From Pyrocephalus nanus (taxonomy: Eukaryota; Chordata; Aves; Passeriformes; Tyrannidae), in the NCBI GenBank assembly GCA_038380795.1, contig CM076259.1, positions 28,254,977 to 28,318,976 on the forward strand: a stretch of 64,000 nt of DNA. Direction: 5' to 3'. Shown here piece by piece: positions 40,501 to 49,499 of this stretch. The first letter of the stretch is position 1, and every line of letters starts with the position of its first letter. The notes beneath the pieces are model-generated. The model saw only the letters and a program-made list of their open reading frames with translations, was not told where the DNA came from and ran no database searches. Both the position numbers and the translations under genes were made by a program.

Positions 40501-43500
40501 CAAGGACTGTGGAGAAACCAAGTGGCACCAAGTAACGCTCCACTGGCAGTTCCTGGAGCAGGAATTCTGGGAGAGAGAGATGGACAGATAGCTCCTGTAG
40601 GAGCATTTTGGCTTTATGCTCTTCCCATTGCCCGATCAGCAGCCAATGAACCAGCCTCTAATGATGGGGAACCTTGAGTGCGACCCCTTTTCTTCCCCTC
40701 CTCTCCCTTCAGATGAGTAAGAATAGCTTGGCCTGCAGAAGGCAAGAGCAGAGGAACATGTTTCCACCTCTGTCTCTAGTGCCTTTGAATTACATAAGTC
40801 AGGAAATGCAGTGCAGAGAACAGAACGAGGATGGAGAAACCTGCTGAGGAAAGATGCTGAGAAGCAGATACTTTGTGGAAATCTCGATCCCAGTTCACTT
40901 AAATTCATGTTATTGTTTGCTCTGCTGAGGGAGAAGCATGTTGGCCTTCATTTCCTCCAAAATATGTTTCCTAAATTAGAGGAAATATCTTTGGCCTATA
41001 TTGGCCCTATCTTTACTGTTCTCCCTGTTGCATGCTGGCATGGAATATGCCTGGGACTTTAGGTTTCATTACTGCTTGTAGGTCAAGACTGGCCACATTT
41101 TGCAGTGTTTCTGAAGGAATAAATATATTTAGTATGTTAAAAGTGTCTTATCTTTCTTGCCTCTCTTAGCTTTTTTTATATTTCTTAACATTTTTAAGCA
41201 CTCATCTCTCCCTTACTGGCTAGTCTTATGCAAACAGTGATATTTCCCCATAAATTTTATGCTTACATGCACAGTGCACCTTCTACCATGTAAGCATGTC
41301 AGCCTCATGGACTGCTATATCTCCTAGATGACTGTAAGTGGTGGATCATAAATTCTGAGCTGGGAAGAACTGACCTTAAGGGTCTGTCTTGATAGATACA
41401 AAACATGAACTGGGCTACCACGGGGTCTGTGTCATTTGAGAAAGTAATGGTAAAGTGATCCAATACAGTTTGGTTTGAATGTCCCTGTTGAATGACCCTG
41501 TGAGAGCTAAAAGTTTAGTGGGATGGACCTAAAGGAGTCAATCTATGGGCAACTTGGCACATGGAAAATCACCAGGATGGGAATCTGACCTAGGTGTGTT
41601 CCTGTTTGTAAGCAGGAGGAAGGTTCTGACATGTCTGTGCAAGAGCTTGGCACTTGATGCTAAATAGTTTGACACTGAGACAGCCTGCAATAACGCAGAT
41701 CTCAGTAATTTCTTTCTACCTCCTCATTGCTGTGTTAAACTCTCTTAGTTAACTGTTCTACAATACTGATTAATGTCTGTATGCTTTCCTGCCTCCTTGT
41801 GTTACACCTGTCCAGAAAATCAGCAGTAACAATTTATAAGCTCTATGGCATGAAAAGTGGACTTTTTATAGTCCCTGTTCTGTCTGGAATTTCATGTAAG
41901 ACCCAATATGATAGCCTGATAGTGGCTGTGGGAATGGGTGGCCTAGACTGGGTCTTGCCTGCCCTTTATACTCAGTTTAAGATCTCTTCATACTGTATTT
42001 AGGCTTCTAAATCTCTGATTTCCCAAATAAGGCATCTGTTGATTTTAATGAATGTCTAGATGTATTTGGTACTTAAATGCAGGTGGTTTGACTCACTCCG
42101 CTTTACTACACTGAAGTCTGTGACTTAAAAATTCAGTTAGATATGTCCTTTCATACAGTTATCCAGCATGGAGAGAAAGAAGTGGTGTTTCTACTAAATG
42201 ATGTAGCAACTAGAAATTAAGGTATGCAAGCCAGTTCACCTGTGTTCTGTTCCTAGGTGGAAAAACTAGCTGTGGATGAATCATTTCTTCTTACTGTTTC
42301 TGATTGGTGTATAATAAAGTTATGCCACAAAAAATTAAGCCTATGTGTAACAAGAAGCATGATGATGTTGAATGCTTGCATTTCACAGAATGCTCAGGAG
42401 TCAGACTTCAGGATACTGTGTGATGCAGCCACTCTCACGTTCTTCATCCAGTGTAAGCAGTTGTTGTAGTGGATTAAGGGAAAATGGAGCATCTGAGGAA
42501 GAGGAGAATGACAGGGTGGGTGTATGATCTCTAACAAACAGAGGCTACCCTGCCTGATTTTACCAAGTGCATTATTAAAACACGTCTTCTTTGCCCTCTC
42601 CAGGAGCTGACGTGCTCTCTTGAGGGCCCTCCAAAACAGGATTCAATGGTTCAGAATATGTGGCTGGATGACAGTGACTGCACACCCAGTACTTCTAGCT
42701 CACCAGGTAAAAAAAGAAAGAATAAAAAGAAAAAACCCTCTACTTATGCTTCTAGAAGCGTATGGGAGGTTGAGCCACCTTTGTATGCTGTACGTAAGAT
42801 TTGAGAAGCATAGGTAGGTGATTGAGAAATGGGGAGAGACACTGGCATGCAAACTGTAATGGGGAGAAAATGTTTCAGTAGCATGAATAAATAGTGCTGT
42901 ACATACTGCAGAAGGAGTTGCTGTAGACTGCAAAGAATGAACGTGTTTCTGTGGAGAGCTATGGTTGCTTTTCTGAATCAGTGCCAATACCTCTTAATAA
43001 GCTAGACAGTTTGGATATGGGAATTATAGAAACAGTGTTTCCTGAACAAAGCAGTATACTTCTCAGAACAGGGGTAATTGGGTAGCTAATCTGCACTGAG
43101 CTTTTTTTGGCTGGGCTCTTTAATCAGTCTTACTTGATTAAAGCTGAAGTATTGATTGTTTGAAAAGGGATCGTTGATAAAGATAACAAGCGTCAGAAAG
43201 TGGAGCCAATTTACTTTGAATATAGAGTTAGGTCTCAGTCTCCGCAACCGCCCTATATGAGATATCAATAGTGGCCATCAGATCCCTGCCTAAAATAGTC
43301 TGTATCTTAGCAACAGCATTGAGGATGTGATACTGTCAGATGTTCTGCAGAGACCTCAGTTCTATGAGATGTTTGTAAGATCTCTCCACTTTGCAGAACA
43401 ACTCACAGCATGAGTGCTTGTACACTTAGAGACACAAAAGAATCCAAGGCACTGGTGTTGAAACTCTGGGAGAAAGGAAAAACAAGTGGAATTATTGATC

Positions 43501-45997
43501 ATGCAGAGGAAGAGGAGAGCCATACCATATGCTACAATTAGGAATTGGGGTGCCATATACAAATATTGCTTGTTCTGAAGGAAAGACATAAAGGTGTTAA
43601 ATGTGGTAATACGAAAAAGCAGCATGTCAGGGACCTTCACAATAGAAGACAACTAATGAACTGCTGCTACGAAGCAGAAGGGAGGAATGAGCTTCAATAG
43701 GTCCTTCTTTTGAAAGCTTGGAAGAAGGAGTTCAGTGTCATCAGCTCAGAGCAAGAGTGTTTAAAAAATACTGTAAGGCCAGGAGGCCATGAAATTGTCT
43801 CTTTTGGTAGGGATCTGGAAATGACACCATAAAGGCAATAGTTGCTTTTTGCCTCACAGAGGGTTTTCACTTGCATCACCATGACATTGTCCAGGTTACC
43901 ATTTCCACGTATTTCTGGGATTATCCTGAGTGGGCCACAGCTCCGCTCACAAATTCACTCCTATTGGCTTTGTGGCACAACACTGAGAACAGGCAGGTGT
44001 GAGAAAGATGGATGCTTCCAAAGTGGCTTCTGCTGCTCTTCCCAAGATAGTTTCCCTATCTGCTGACTCCTTATTGTTCCACAACTATATAAATCATGCA
44101 TCACCAAGAATAATCATTGCAGAAAATGCGATATAAAGTTCAACATAATTTTTAGGTTTTACAGACTCCATTGTCAGTGGCTATGATCTGACACTCACAC
44201 TGAAAAACTTCACTGTGGTTTCTCGGTACCTTGGCATGGTCAGACAGCTGCACCCTGCAGGAGTGGTGATTTTTTGCTGCACGATATCTTTTCTTATATC
44301 TTCAGTGCATGCATATTAAAAACCCAAACCTATATACAGGTACACCAACAAATCTGCAGGTTTGTATGTGGGCTTCTGATTTATGCTAAGGGAGCCATTG
44401 TTAAAAGGGATAAAACATTATGGATACTTTTCTGATCAGTTGAAATCAACTCATCTAATCAGGAGACTGCAGAGATGTAGTTACACGAGTGTGTGAGGTA
44501 CATGAGGTAGCAGAGTCAAGCCTGCATTCTCTAAGCACAAAGCAAAATCCTGCCCTTAGGAATTTGAATTTTTTTCCAGAAATTCTGACAGTTCTTGAGC
44601 TAGAAAATGATAGGATTAAGACCAATTTGTTGTGCTAAAAAAAAACTGAAGGAAAATCATAGGGATGATATATTTATTTTGATTTTTGCTAATACTGAAA
44701 TTTTTCTATTTATTTACTACATTCAATCCCGACAGAAGACTAATTACCACAAGATCAAGTGTGGCAATACATGTGGCAATATCCTAGACAAAATGACATT
44801 TAAATGAATATTGGTAATTTGGGTTAATGTATGCAAAAGGAATAACTGTAATTATCCATAACTGAACATAATAAACTGAAGAAAATGCCAGAGTTAAACT
44901 AAACTGAAAGCAAAGAAAGCCCCTTGGGGCACAGAGAAGCATCATGGTGTTTTAGTTTTGCCTTTTACTGAGCTATACAATAACTATTCAGCCACAGTTA
45001 ATGCACTGTGTAAAATCAGACTGAATTGATTGGGTTTTTTTACAGAGAAACATAAGACATGCCCACTGTAAGTCTAGGTCTTACACTGAATGATTCCAGA
45101 ATTCCTAACCCATGTACACATTCTTGGGTTCTCCAAATTGCCTTCCACATTAAGAGGAAAATGTTACAGAAAAGGAAAAAGAGGTGTCAGCAGTCTGTAG
45201 TCATGCTCCCAGATAAAGACGTAGAGAGCTGCCTTTGCCAAAATATTTTCTGATTTGGCTTTAAAGTACCAACATGTCTCATATGCCAGTGCATATCACA
45301 TGAGGCAGAGGTGACTTTCCTCCTAGCCTCAAGGGTAGAACATAAATTCATCTGTAACTCTCCGTAACACTTCTAGTGTTATATTTTTAGAGACAAGGCA
45401 TTCAGGTTGCACAGATGTATTTAGTAATGGCATTTCTTAGCTTGACTGCATGAATTGGCACTTACTGGAACCTGCTGTATTTTAAACTGTTTTTTGTGTG
45501 TAACATTAGATTGGTACAGAAATTCAAAACAGATTGATGAAAACCTTTGTAAAGGTTGGAGAATGCCTTTATTACTCATTAGATAGCTATAGGTGTAGCT
45601 TCTTTAGGCAAGAAGCCAAAGAACTGTGGCATTGAAACAGTCTGGCCAATGATTTTTTTGAATGAATAAATGAATGAATGAATGAATGAGTGAATGAAAT
45701 GAAAATAGTCACTTCCCTCATGTTTCAAGCTAGAATGAGAAATAGGTCAAAGTAACATTAGTCAAGTTGGGCATAGGCACATTCCTTTCACTCTTACCTG
45801 TGGATGAGTCAGAGATCTGTGAAAAGATTGGGGTAAAACCAGCTATATGTGCAGCTCCTGGGATACCCTCTTGATTATTTCTTTATTGTTCTGTGCTTGG
45901 TTCCCTTCTAGGAAGCAGGTTGCTTCCTTCCAGCAGCGTTGCTGGCTCCACTGGAAAAGGAAAAGGCAGCAAAGCAGATGCTCAGCACCATAATCCA
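7469..45997 (+). CDS. RAP1GAP-like Rap GTPase-activating protein (whole gene)
   Basis: Speeds GTP hydrolysis on Rap GTPases, ending Rap1/Rap2 signalling at membranes. Twenty-two exons join in phase to about 713 codons, close to RAP1GAP's 660-730. Residues 1-47 are a unique N-terminus. Residues 48-75 are a GoLoco motif ([10 protein letters not shown] then GSRLDEQR) that in this family binds inhibitory G-alpha-GDP. About 90-150 carries [12 protein letters not shown]. The RapGAP domain runs about 190-410, with the thumb Asn345 in [14 protein letters not shown]. The tail has [11 protein letters not shown] and [13 protein letters not shown], like sites phosphorylated by PKA in RAP1GAP, then an SRSSSS region. 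The start is the ATG whose phase (GG left over) fits exon 2. By recalled comparison the GAP region is nearer RAP1GAP than RAP1GAP2, yet differs at many sites usually conserved in RAP1GAP orthologues, so I infer a separate paralogue. The stop-bearing last exon is uncertain. Confidence 0.9.
7741..7797 (+). repeat. (CCCT)n simple repeat
   Basis: About twelve near-perfect CCCT/CTCC units just inside intron 1, within the CpG island. One strand is homopurine and the other homopyrimidine, the composition that can form triplex (H-DNA). Likely length-variable. It produces the poly-GGRE and poly-PSLP runs seen in spurious open frames here. Confidence 0.95.
10388..10520 (+). mobile_element. CR1 LINE fragment (reverse transcriptase C-terminus)
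   Basis: The frame reads [20 protein letters not shown] followed by [17 protein letters not shown], the characteristic IQ-DL-LEKW and [11 protein letters not shown] blocks near the end of CR1 ORF2. The element is in sense orientation, heavily 5'-truncated and isolated in intron 1. It is the clearest evidence for a sauropsid host. Confidence 0.9.
11300..11396 (+). CDS. RAP1GAP-like exon 2
   Basis: Acceptor TTACAG, donor AAG/GTAAAA. After completing the split glycine it encodes 32 residues from [17 protein letters not shown] to TPTVPNK, ending in phase 0. I see no match to a known domain; it forms the unique N-terminus before the GoLoco motif. The in-phase join to exons 1 and 3 supports it. 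Confidence 0.75.
11867..11902 (+). CDS. RAP1GAP-like exon 3 (GoLoco, first half)
   Basis: Twelve codons, [12 protein letters not shown], between TTTTCAG and GTAAGG. This is the helical half of a GoLoco motif and nearly identical to the RAP1GAP sequence I recall. Phase 0 at both ends. Confidence 0.9.
11903..17238 (+). other. RAP1GAP-like intron 3
   Basis: A 5.3 kb GT-AG intron that splits the GoLoco motif. AT-rich with poly-T tracts; no further exon or mobile element I can support. Open frames such as those near 14.15-14.55 kb and 14.8-15.1 kb lack splice context and family similarity. Confidence 0.6.
17239..17286 (+). CDS. RAP1GAP-like exon 4 (GoLoco, second half)
   Basis: Sixteen codons, [16 protein letters not shown], including the D/E-Q-R triad whose arginine reaches the nucleotide of G-alpha in GoLoco complexes. 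Acceptor TTTCCAG, donor AAG/GTCAGG, phase 0. Confidence 0.9.
18399..18437 (+). CDS. RAP1GAP-like exon 5
   Basis: Thirteen codons, [13 protein letters not shown], matching the TEEDYIPYPSVHE block of RAP1GAP. Acceptor GATTTCAG, donor GAG/GTGAGT, phase 0. Confidence 0.92.
18551..18742 (+). CDS. RAP1GAP-like exon 6
   Basis: Sixty-four codons from [20 protein letters not shown] to [11 protein letters not shown]. It carries the conserved [12 protein letters not shown] block and the YRKHFLGK end; the middle ([18 protein letters not shown]) is divergent from both RAP1GAP and RAP1GAP2. Phase 0. Confidence 0.95.
18743..24806 (+). other. RAP1GAP-like intron 6
   Basis: A 6.1 kb GT-AG intron, the largest in the gene. 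It holds a CR1 3' fragment in antisense near 19.9 kb. The open frame at 20382-20714 (110 codons) has no recognisable motif and no splice support, so it is not called. Confidence 0.6.
19888..20060 (-). mobile_element. CR1 LINE 3'-end fragment
   Basis: Read on the + strand it has the typical antisense CR1 tail: ACAGTTGAGGTTGGAAGGGT, CCTCTGGAGCTCATCTTGTCC, then CCTGCTCAAGCAGGG. Substitutions are moderate. It lies in intron 6 in antisense; the far boundary is uncertain. Confidence 0.85.
24807..24910 (+). CDS. RAP1GAP-like exon 7
   Basis: Encodes [20 protein letters not shown] through NLRLLL, then AG of a split arginine; corresponds to the [20 protein letters not shown] region of RAP1GAP. Acceptor TTTGCAG, donor GAG/GTAACA. 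Confidence 0.93.
25168..25254 (+). repeat. T/G-rich low-complexity tract
   Basis: Runs of TTTTG, TTGG and poly-T inside intron 7. Low complexity; no function inferred. Confidence 0.85.
26444..26522 (+). CDS. RAP1GAP-like exon 8
   Basis: Completes the split arginine, then [26 protein letters not shown]. Matches the DVIPISCLTEFPNVVQMAK block of RAP1GAP. Donor AAG/GTGAGA. Confidence 0.95.
26805..26858 (+). CDS. RAP1GAP-like exon 9
   Basis: Eighteen codons, [18 protein letters not shown], matching the LVCEDVNVDRFYPVLYPK block. Phase 0, donor AAG/GTACAG. Confidence 0.95.
26949..27032 (+). CDS. RAP1GAP-like exon 10
   Basis: Twenty-eight codons including [18 protein letters not shown], an almost invariant stretch of the RapGAP catalytic region. 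Phase 0, donor CAG/GTAAGC. Confidence 0.96.
27133..27640 (+). repeat. Intronic minisatellite with telomere-like motifs
   Basis: Three diverged tandem copies of a unit of about 165 bp start near 27134, 27301 and 27465. Each has a GTG-GGAG start, TTGGCATGC or TCATGCC, CCCAGTGTCCATGG-like, GATCTCTGAACCC, GGCAGCTT and GGCCCAGAT blocks. After GATCTCTGAA copy 1 has three CCCTAA units, copy 2 two, and copy 3 only degenerate ones. It nearly fills intron 10. Confidence 0.85.
27738..27838 (+). CDS. RAP1GAP-like exon 11
   Basis: Encodes [20 protein letters not shown] then [13 protein letters not shown] and GG of a split glycine. Acceptor TTTGTAG, donor GG/GTGCGT. Matches the TSEEELFSTNEES and FLGQKVKLQDFKG blocks. 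Confidence 0.95.
28462..28591 (+). CDS. RAP1GAP-like exon 12
   Basis: Completes glycine, then [18 protein letters not shown] and [26 protein letters not shown] and FHVSTKLP are RapGAP signature blocks. Donor CAG/GTATCA, phase 0. Confidence 0.96.
28846..29001 (+). CDS. RAP1GAP-like exon 13 (catalytic Asn)
   Basis: Fifty-two codons from [19 protein letters not shown] to TTGDTLYK. The Asn in HIGND is the asparagine thumb of Rap-specific GAPs (residue 345 in my numbering), so catalytic competence is expected. [18 protein letters not shown] is conserved; LTRSTTGDT is lineage-variable. Phase 0. Confidence 0.97.
29002..31219 (+). other. RAP1GAP-like intron 13
   Basis: A 2.2 kb GT-AG intron. The 137-codon open frame at 29658-30071 has no recognisable domain or splice support. 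No repeat family recognised. Confidence 0.6.
31220..31291 (+). CDS. RAP1GAP-like exon 14
   Basis: Twenty-four codons with [19 protein letters not shown], nearly identical to the RAP1GAP block. Phase 0, donor AAG/GTTTGT. Confidence 0.96.
31479..31565 (+). CDS. RAP1GAP-like exon 15
   Basis: Twenty-nine codons, [19 protein letters not shown] then [10 protein letters not shown]. Matches the [27 protein letters not shown] block. Phase 0. Confidence 0.96.
32274..32408 (+). CDS. RAP1GAP-like exon 16
   Basis: Forty-five codons, from [20 protein letters not shown] through [20 protein letters not shown] to LENFK, corresponding to the end of the RapGAP region and the MENGSGG linker. Phase 0, donor AAG/GTGAGC. 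Confidence 0.96.
33686..33832 (+). CDS. RAP1GAP-like exon 17
   Basis: Forty-nine codons starting [16 protein letters not shown], a basophilic-kinase type site conserved in the family, then a variable linker ending GPKAIAA. Acceptor CTGTTCAG, donor GCG/GTAAGG. Confidence 0.93.
35059..35162 (+). CDS. RAP1GAP-like exon 18
   Basis: Encodes [17 protein letters not shown], then [17 protein letters not shown] and AG of a split arginine. [13 protein letters not shown] matches RAP1GAP, where the serine is a reported PKA site. Acceptor TTTCTAG, donor AG/GTATGA. Confidence 0.93.
37426..37539 (+). CDS. RAP1GAP-like exon 19
   Basis: Completes the split arginine, then [20 protein letters not shown] and [17 protein letters not shown], ending AA of a split lysine; resembles the SSTQSSPEMP segment of RAP1GAP. 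Donor AA/GTGAGT. Confidence 0.88.
37540..42388 (+). other. RAP1GAP-like intron 19
   Basis: A 4.8 kb intron. A strong acceptor-like site precedes an open stretch near 40358-40441, but it does not join exon 19 in frame, so I leave it as a candidate only. No repeat family recognised otherwise. Confidence 0.55.
42389..42515 (+). CDS. RAP1GAP-like exon 20
   Basis: Completes the split lysine and encodes [20 protein letters not shown] then [22 protein letters not shown]. The SRSSSSVSS core matches SRSSSSASS of RAP1GAP. Acceptor TTTCACAG; an in-frame acceptor 9 bases later (CTCAG) is possible. Donor AGG/GTGGGT. Confidence 0.82.
42604..42706 (+). CDS. RAP1GAP-like exon 21
   Basis: Encodes [20 protein letters not shown] then [14 protein letters not shown] and the first base of a glycine; corresponds to the RDSFIYSTWLEDSVSTTSGG segment of RAP1GAP. 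Acceptor CTCTCCAG, donor G/GTAAAA. Confidence 0.87.
45650..45702 (+). repeat. (GAAT)n simple repeat
   Basis: A short imperfect run of GAAT units in intron 21. Confidence 0.85.
45912..45997 (+). CDS. RAP1GAP-like exon 22
   Basis: Completes glycine and encodes [20 protein letters not shown] then ADAQHHNP. Acceptor CTTCTAG, strong donor CCA/GTAAGT, phase 0. The sequence is low-complexity and poorly conserved, so support comes mainly from phase and splice sites. Confidence 0.7.
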
Positions 45998-47110
45998 GTA
46001 AGTGCTTTAATAAAATGTTTCCTTCTCACTTGCACAGAGATAAAGATGGGAGAAAAGAGAGCAACTTTATTTAGGAGGCTTTGCTTGCTGAGGGTTGAAA
46101 GGGCAATGAGAAGATGCTTGCAGAGGGAGGTTAAAGAACTGCCTTGTTCTGCAGGCCTCCATTTTGTGCTGTGTGTGATGTCACCGCTGGAGGACTGTCT
46201 CACTGCACACTAAGTGAGGAGCACAGGTAATGGACGTGGAGGAGCACTGTAGCCCTTGGCACTGGATGGAGGCAGGCCCTGGGCCATCCCTGGCCTCACT
46301 TAAACTGTATAGCAATTACTGTGCAGCTCCACAGTAAACAGAGTTAATCCTATACCTTCTTCCCCCAATGATCTTCCATGGCCAGCAGACCCTGGCCTGC
46401 CTAATGTACCTAGCTCTCCCTTTCTTGGTTGCCTCCTCCCTCTCAGGGAACATCATTTCCCATGGAGACACTGCTCTCTGCCCTAATCTAGGCACTGTTT
46501 TCTTCTCTTTTATTTCTTTGATTGTTCAGTTTCCTTTGCTCAGATGCAATCTAGCTTTCTCTGCGCCTATCCATGGCTACTAATAGTTTCATTACTCTAC
46601 AGAACCCCTTTCTTTTGCTCATTTTGTGATGTTGTGCCTACCTGTTCACTTGCTTGTTTGCTTTTAGCCTAGCATGGCTGAGACCCTTTTGTCCGCGCCA
46701 GTTTTACAGCTTTTCCACACATGGGAAGTGTGACCTGATCTCCTAGAGGGATCTATAATATAGCAAAGGAGGGGGGAACACACCTTCAGGTTTGTTCCCT
46801 ACAATTCAGAGTTCAGTTTTGCTTGTGTTGCCAAGTGTCTCTTTTCACTCGATATTCCTTTCCTTGCTCAGTATCTTCTCTGGCCTGACAGCTAAACAAC
46901 ATGCTGCCTTGAAAGTGGTGTGGATGTGAGGCTCTCAGGAACCATCTGGTATATAGTGAAGTAAAAGGGGTATCATCTTTATAGAAGAAAATTCTTCCAG
47001 CTATTCCTAAATGTTCCTGAACAGCTGGTAGTTCTTCTTATTGATGTTTAGATCCTCAGTGTTTTTTCAATGCTCAGCTTTTAGCTACCCTGCCACCTTG
47101 TGGCATTCAG

Positions 47111-47119
47111 AGCAGTCAG
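47111..47119 (+). CDS. Candidate 9-base microexon
   Basis: AGCAGTCAG lies between a pyrimidine-rich acceptor (ending ATTCAG) and a GTAAGC donor and would add Ser-Ser-Gln in phase 0, the phase left by exon 22. No homologous microexon is known to me, so this is a splice-pattern observation only. Confidence 0.15.
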
Positions 47120-48287
47120 GTAAGCAGTCACCGTTCAAAGTCAGTCACCACCACTCCCTGTGGTGGTGGCCACTGGTGCCACAAAAGAGCAGAAAGCGAA
47201 GCCAGGTAAAGAAGCTGTTACTCATCACTGAGACTACTGCAATGCATGCTACAACAAAGATAAGTACTGAGCATGACAGGGTAGCTGCCAGCCAGTGTTT
47301 ACTGAAGTACTCACCAGAGTGTTTACCCTGCTTATGCTCTGTAACCCTGGAGCAAGGTTGTCTGAACAAGAGGCGCAGAACTCCATCAGAGTTCTGCTCC
47401 CAAACAGGCAAATTTTGCTCCGAGTATATAAACAGTCAGAATTGCAACAGTTTGCAGACTCACTGGTATAAATGCAAGGGCTGTGGTTTTGCATTTACTG
47501 GTGGTTATTACAGACACTAAGCAATGGAAGGAAAATCCCGAGTTTGGATTTTCCTTATCTCAGTAGTGTTTTAAGTATTATTTTAGTACCTAAGGTTTTG
47601 AGCATTTAGTTTCCACTGATTTGAAGTAGGTCTAAGGGCCTTTAAGATAGTTTTGTGAAATACATCGCAGTCTGTAAGATCCATCTTATTTGGTACATCT
47701 GCTAAATCAACAACATTCTGCCACAAAGGCTGGTTATTTTTCAGTCGGTCTGGTTCAAATGATTAAGTTTCATGAGACCCTGGCTCTTAGCTTATCTCCA
47801 GATGTCCCTTGAATTTTCACCAGTTTCTCATCAGAGTTCATTGCTTCCACAAAAGGGCATTTTACCCACTTTGAGATAGCACTCCTGGCTTAAAGTGATG
47901 TTTTAGTCATTCCATTTTATCACCACCTCAGAATCAGTTTGATAGCACAGACTGGAGACAAGCAAATTTCAGGAGAGAAGTGGTAAAAAATTTCTTTAAC
48001 ATGGCTTCAGGGGACTCGAAGAAGCCTGTGGTACCCATGTACATGTCATTCTAACTCCTCTTGTATCTCACAAAGATTTCCTTAAGTTCCAGGCTGGATC
48101 TGCCCAAAGACTAATGGGTGCACTAGTAGAAAGGAGGAATGAGTTCTTAAATTATAGGATATTTCCTGAAGAACTGAAAGAGGTGTAAGAAGGCAAAATT
48201 GTGGATGGGGGAGCATGATGCTCCCACAACACTTACAGCTGTAAGAACATAAAAGACACAGGTTTTTTTCCTGATGCTTTGTTCCAG

Positions 48288-48305
48288 GATCTGCTGTTCA
48301 AGTGA
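48288..48305 (+). CDS. Candidate terminal exon of the RAP1GAP-like gene
   Basis: A strong acceptor (GGTTTTTTTCC, then GCTTTGTTCCAG) is followed in phase 0 by DLLFK and TGA. AATAAA signals at 48915 and 48990 would suit a 3' UTR of about 0.7 kb. An alternative is an acceptor ending at about 46155 (TTCTGCAG) leading to ASILCCV and a stop. Neither tail resembles the recalled RAP1GAP C-terminus. Confidence 0.3.
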   Translation, partial: DLLFK

Positions 48306-49019
48306 ACAAGTGTGAACATGCTTTACCTTAAAGTTCAGAAAAAGACATAAACCAGAATTCCAGCTGCTGCTAGTTCTTCTGCTTCATACAGTGATGCATC
48401 AGAGACAGCCCGGGATCACTGAGAAATCAAGCTTCAGACAAATCAAATTAGTTTCAATGTGTTATTCCAATTCAGCCAATACAGGGCCAGGATCAAACTG
48501 TTTCCATGGGAAATTTCTTAATATTATTGTTTGCACACCTTTCCCTCTACAGACTACGTGATGGGAAGTCTCTCATAGCCATATCCAAATCACCTTTGGA
48601 TAGGCAGCAATTAGGGTGTCCTTGAGGAAGTAAAATACAGTCTGGTTCAGTTACCAGCTAAACTTACATGGTGATCAACACTGTCCTGCGAAGACATTAT
48701 CGTAAAACTTATATTAACTAAAAACCCCCTGCACGGTCTGGGATTGGTGCCCAAGAATGCATGTGTATGGTGGTTTCCTCAAGTGCCAGTCACTGCAGAG
48801 CAAGGTGTACAAAATACTGTTCGGGATGGGGACAGTTCCTTTTGAAATACTTGATTGGTTCCCTAGACTTATCTTTGGGCTTGAATTGTGTTCCCTCCAG
48901 TTGCCACACTGCAAAATAAAAAGGAAGCATGAATACCTTATGCTTTTTCTTCTAATGCTTCTAGTGCCTATGTAGTATACTGGATTTAAAATAAAAGAAT
49001 ATGGCCAGCTTCTCTTAGG

Positions 49020-49022
<3 letters not shown>

Positions 49023-49073
<51 letters not shown>
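49023..49073 (+). repeat. (TG)n microsatellite
   Basis: About 25 uninterrupted TG dinucleotides between the convergent 3' ends. Expected to be length-polymorphic. Confidence 0.98.
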
Positions 49074-49075
<2 letters not shown>

Positions 49076-49458
49076 AAAGGACAGGCAGGAAGACAGAAGA
49101 ACTCCAGAGATCACAATCCCATTACAATTTAACCCTCATGTTTTTAGGGTAAACGAAAAGAGGACTAACCAGAAAAGAAGAATGTTTGACCTGAAAGAAG
49201 TTAAATATTTAATGTTTAATCTTTCATGTTAGTCTGTTGAAAAAAAGGAAGTGCATTTATATCAGTAAAGACCTCACCAAACTGTAACACTGGCAAACAT
49301 TGAAATTATTCCTAATTAGAGATGAGATCAAGCTGTAAAATTAACTGTTATGGCTCAGAAAGCCATCTCTCCATAACATTGGATACATTCAGATAATCAC
49401 TGAAGACTGACTGTGTGTATATATGTATTTTCCTTCTTGTATACTTCCCTGTGACTTT

Positions 49459-49499
49459 TCACAGCTTGGCGCTTGGAGCTGGTCCCAGCCATTTTTCAC
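49459..49499 (-). CDS. GSTK1: GSTK1 exon 8 (last)
   Basis: Completes a glycine, then [12 protein letters not shown] and TGA. Acceptor CTTGCAG on the - strand. EKW-GP is the conserved C-terminal block, and the AKL tripeptide is a peroxisomal import type. Confidence 0.93.

Larger units (their letters stand above)
45998..49458. other. 3' region between RAP1GAP-like and GSTK1 genes
   Basis: Holds the uncertain end of the + strand gene and the 3' side of GSTK1; the two genes converge here. AATAAA signals on the + strand are at 48915-48920 and 48990-48995. On the - strand, ATTAAA occurs near 49208-49220, about 240 bases past the GSTK1 stop. The 159-codon + frame at 47041-47520 is cysteine-rich at its end but has no recognised domain. 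Confidence 0.5.

Noticed and set aside
47041..47520. 159-codon + strand frame between the RAP1GAP-like gene and GSTK1
   Set aside because: No recognised domain, no matching splice phase and ordinary intergenic composition; could be chance.
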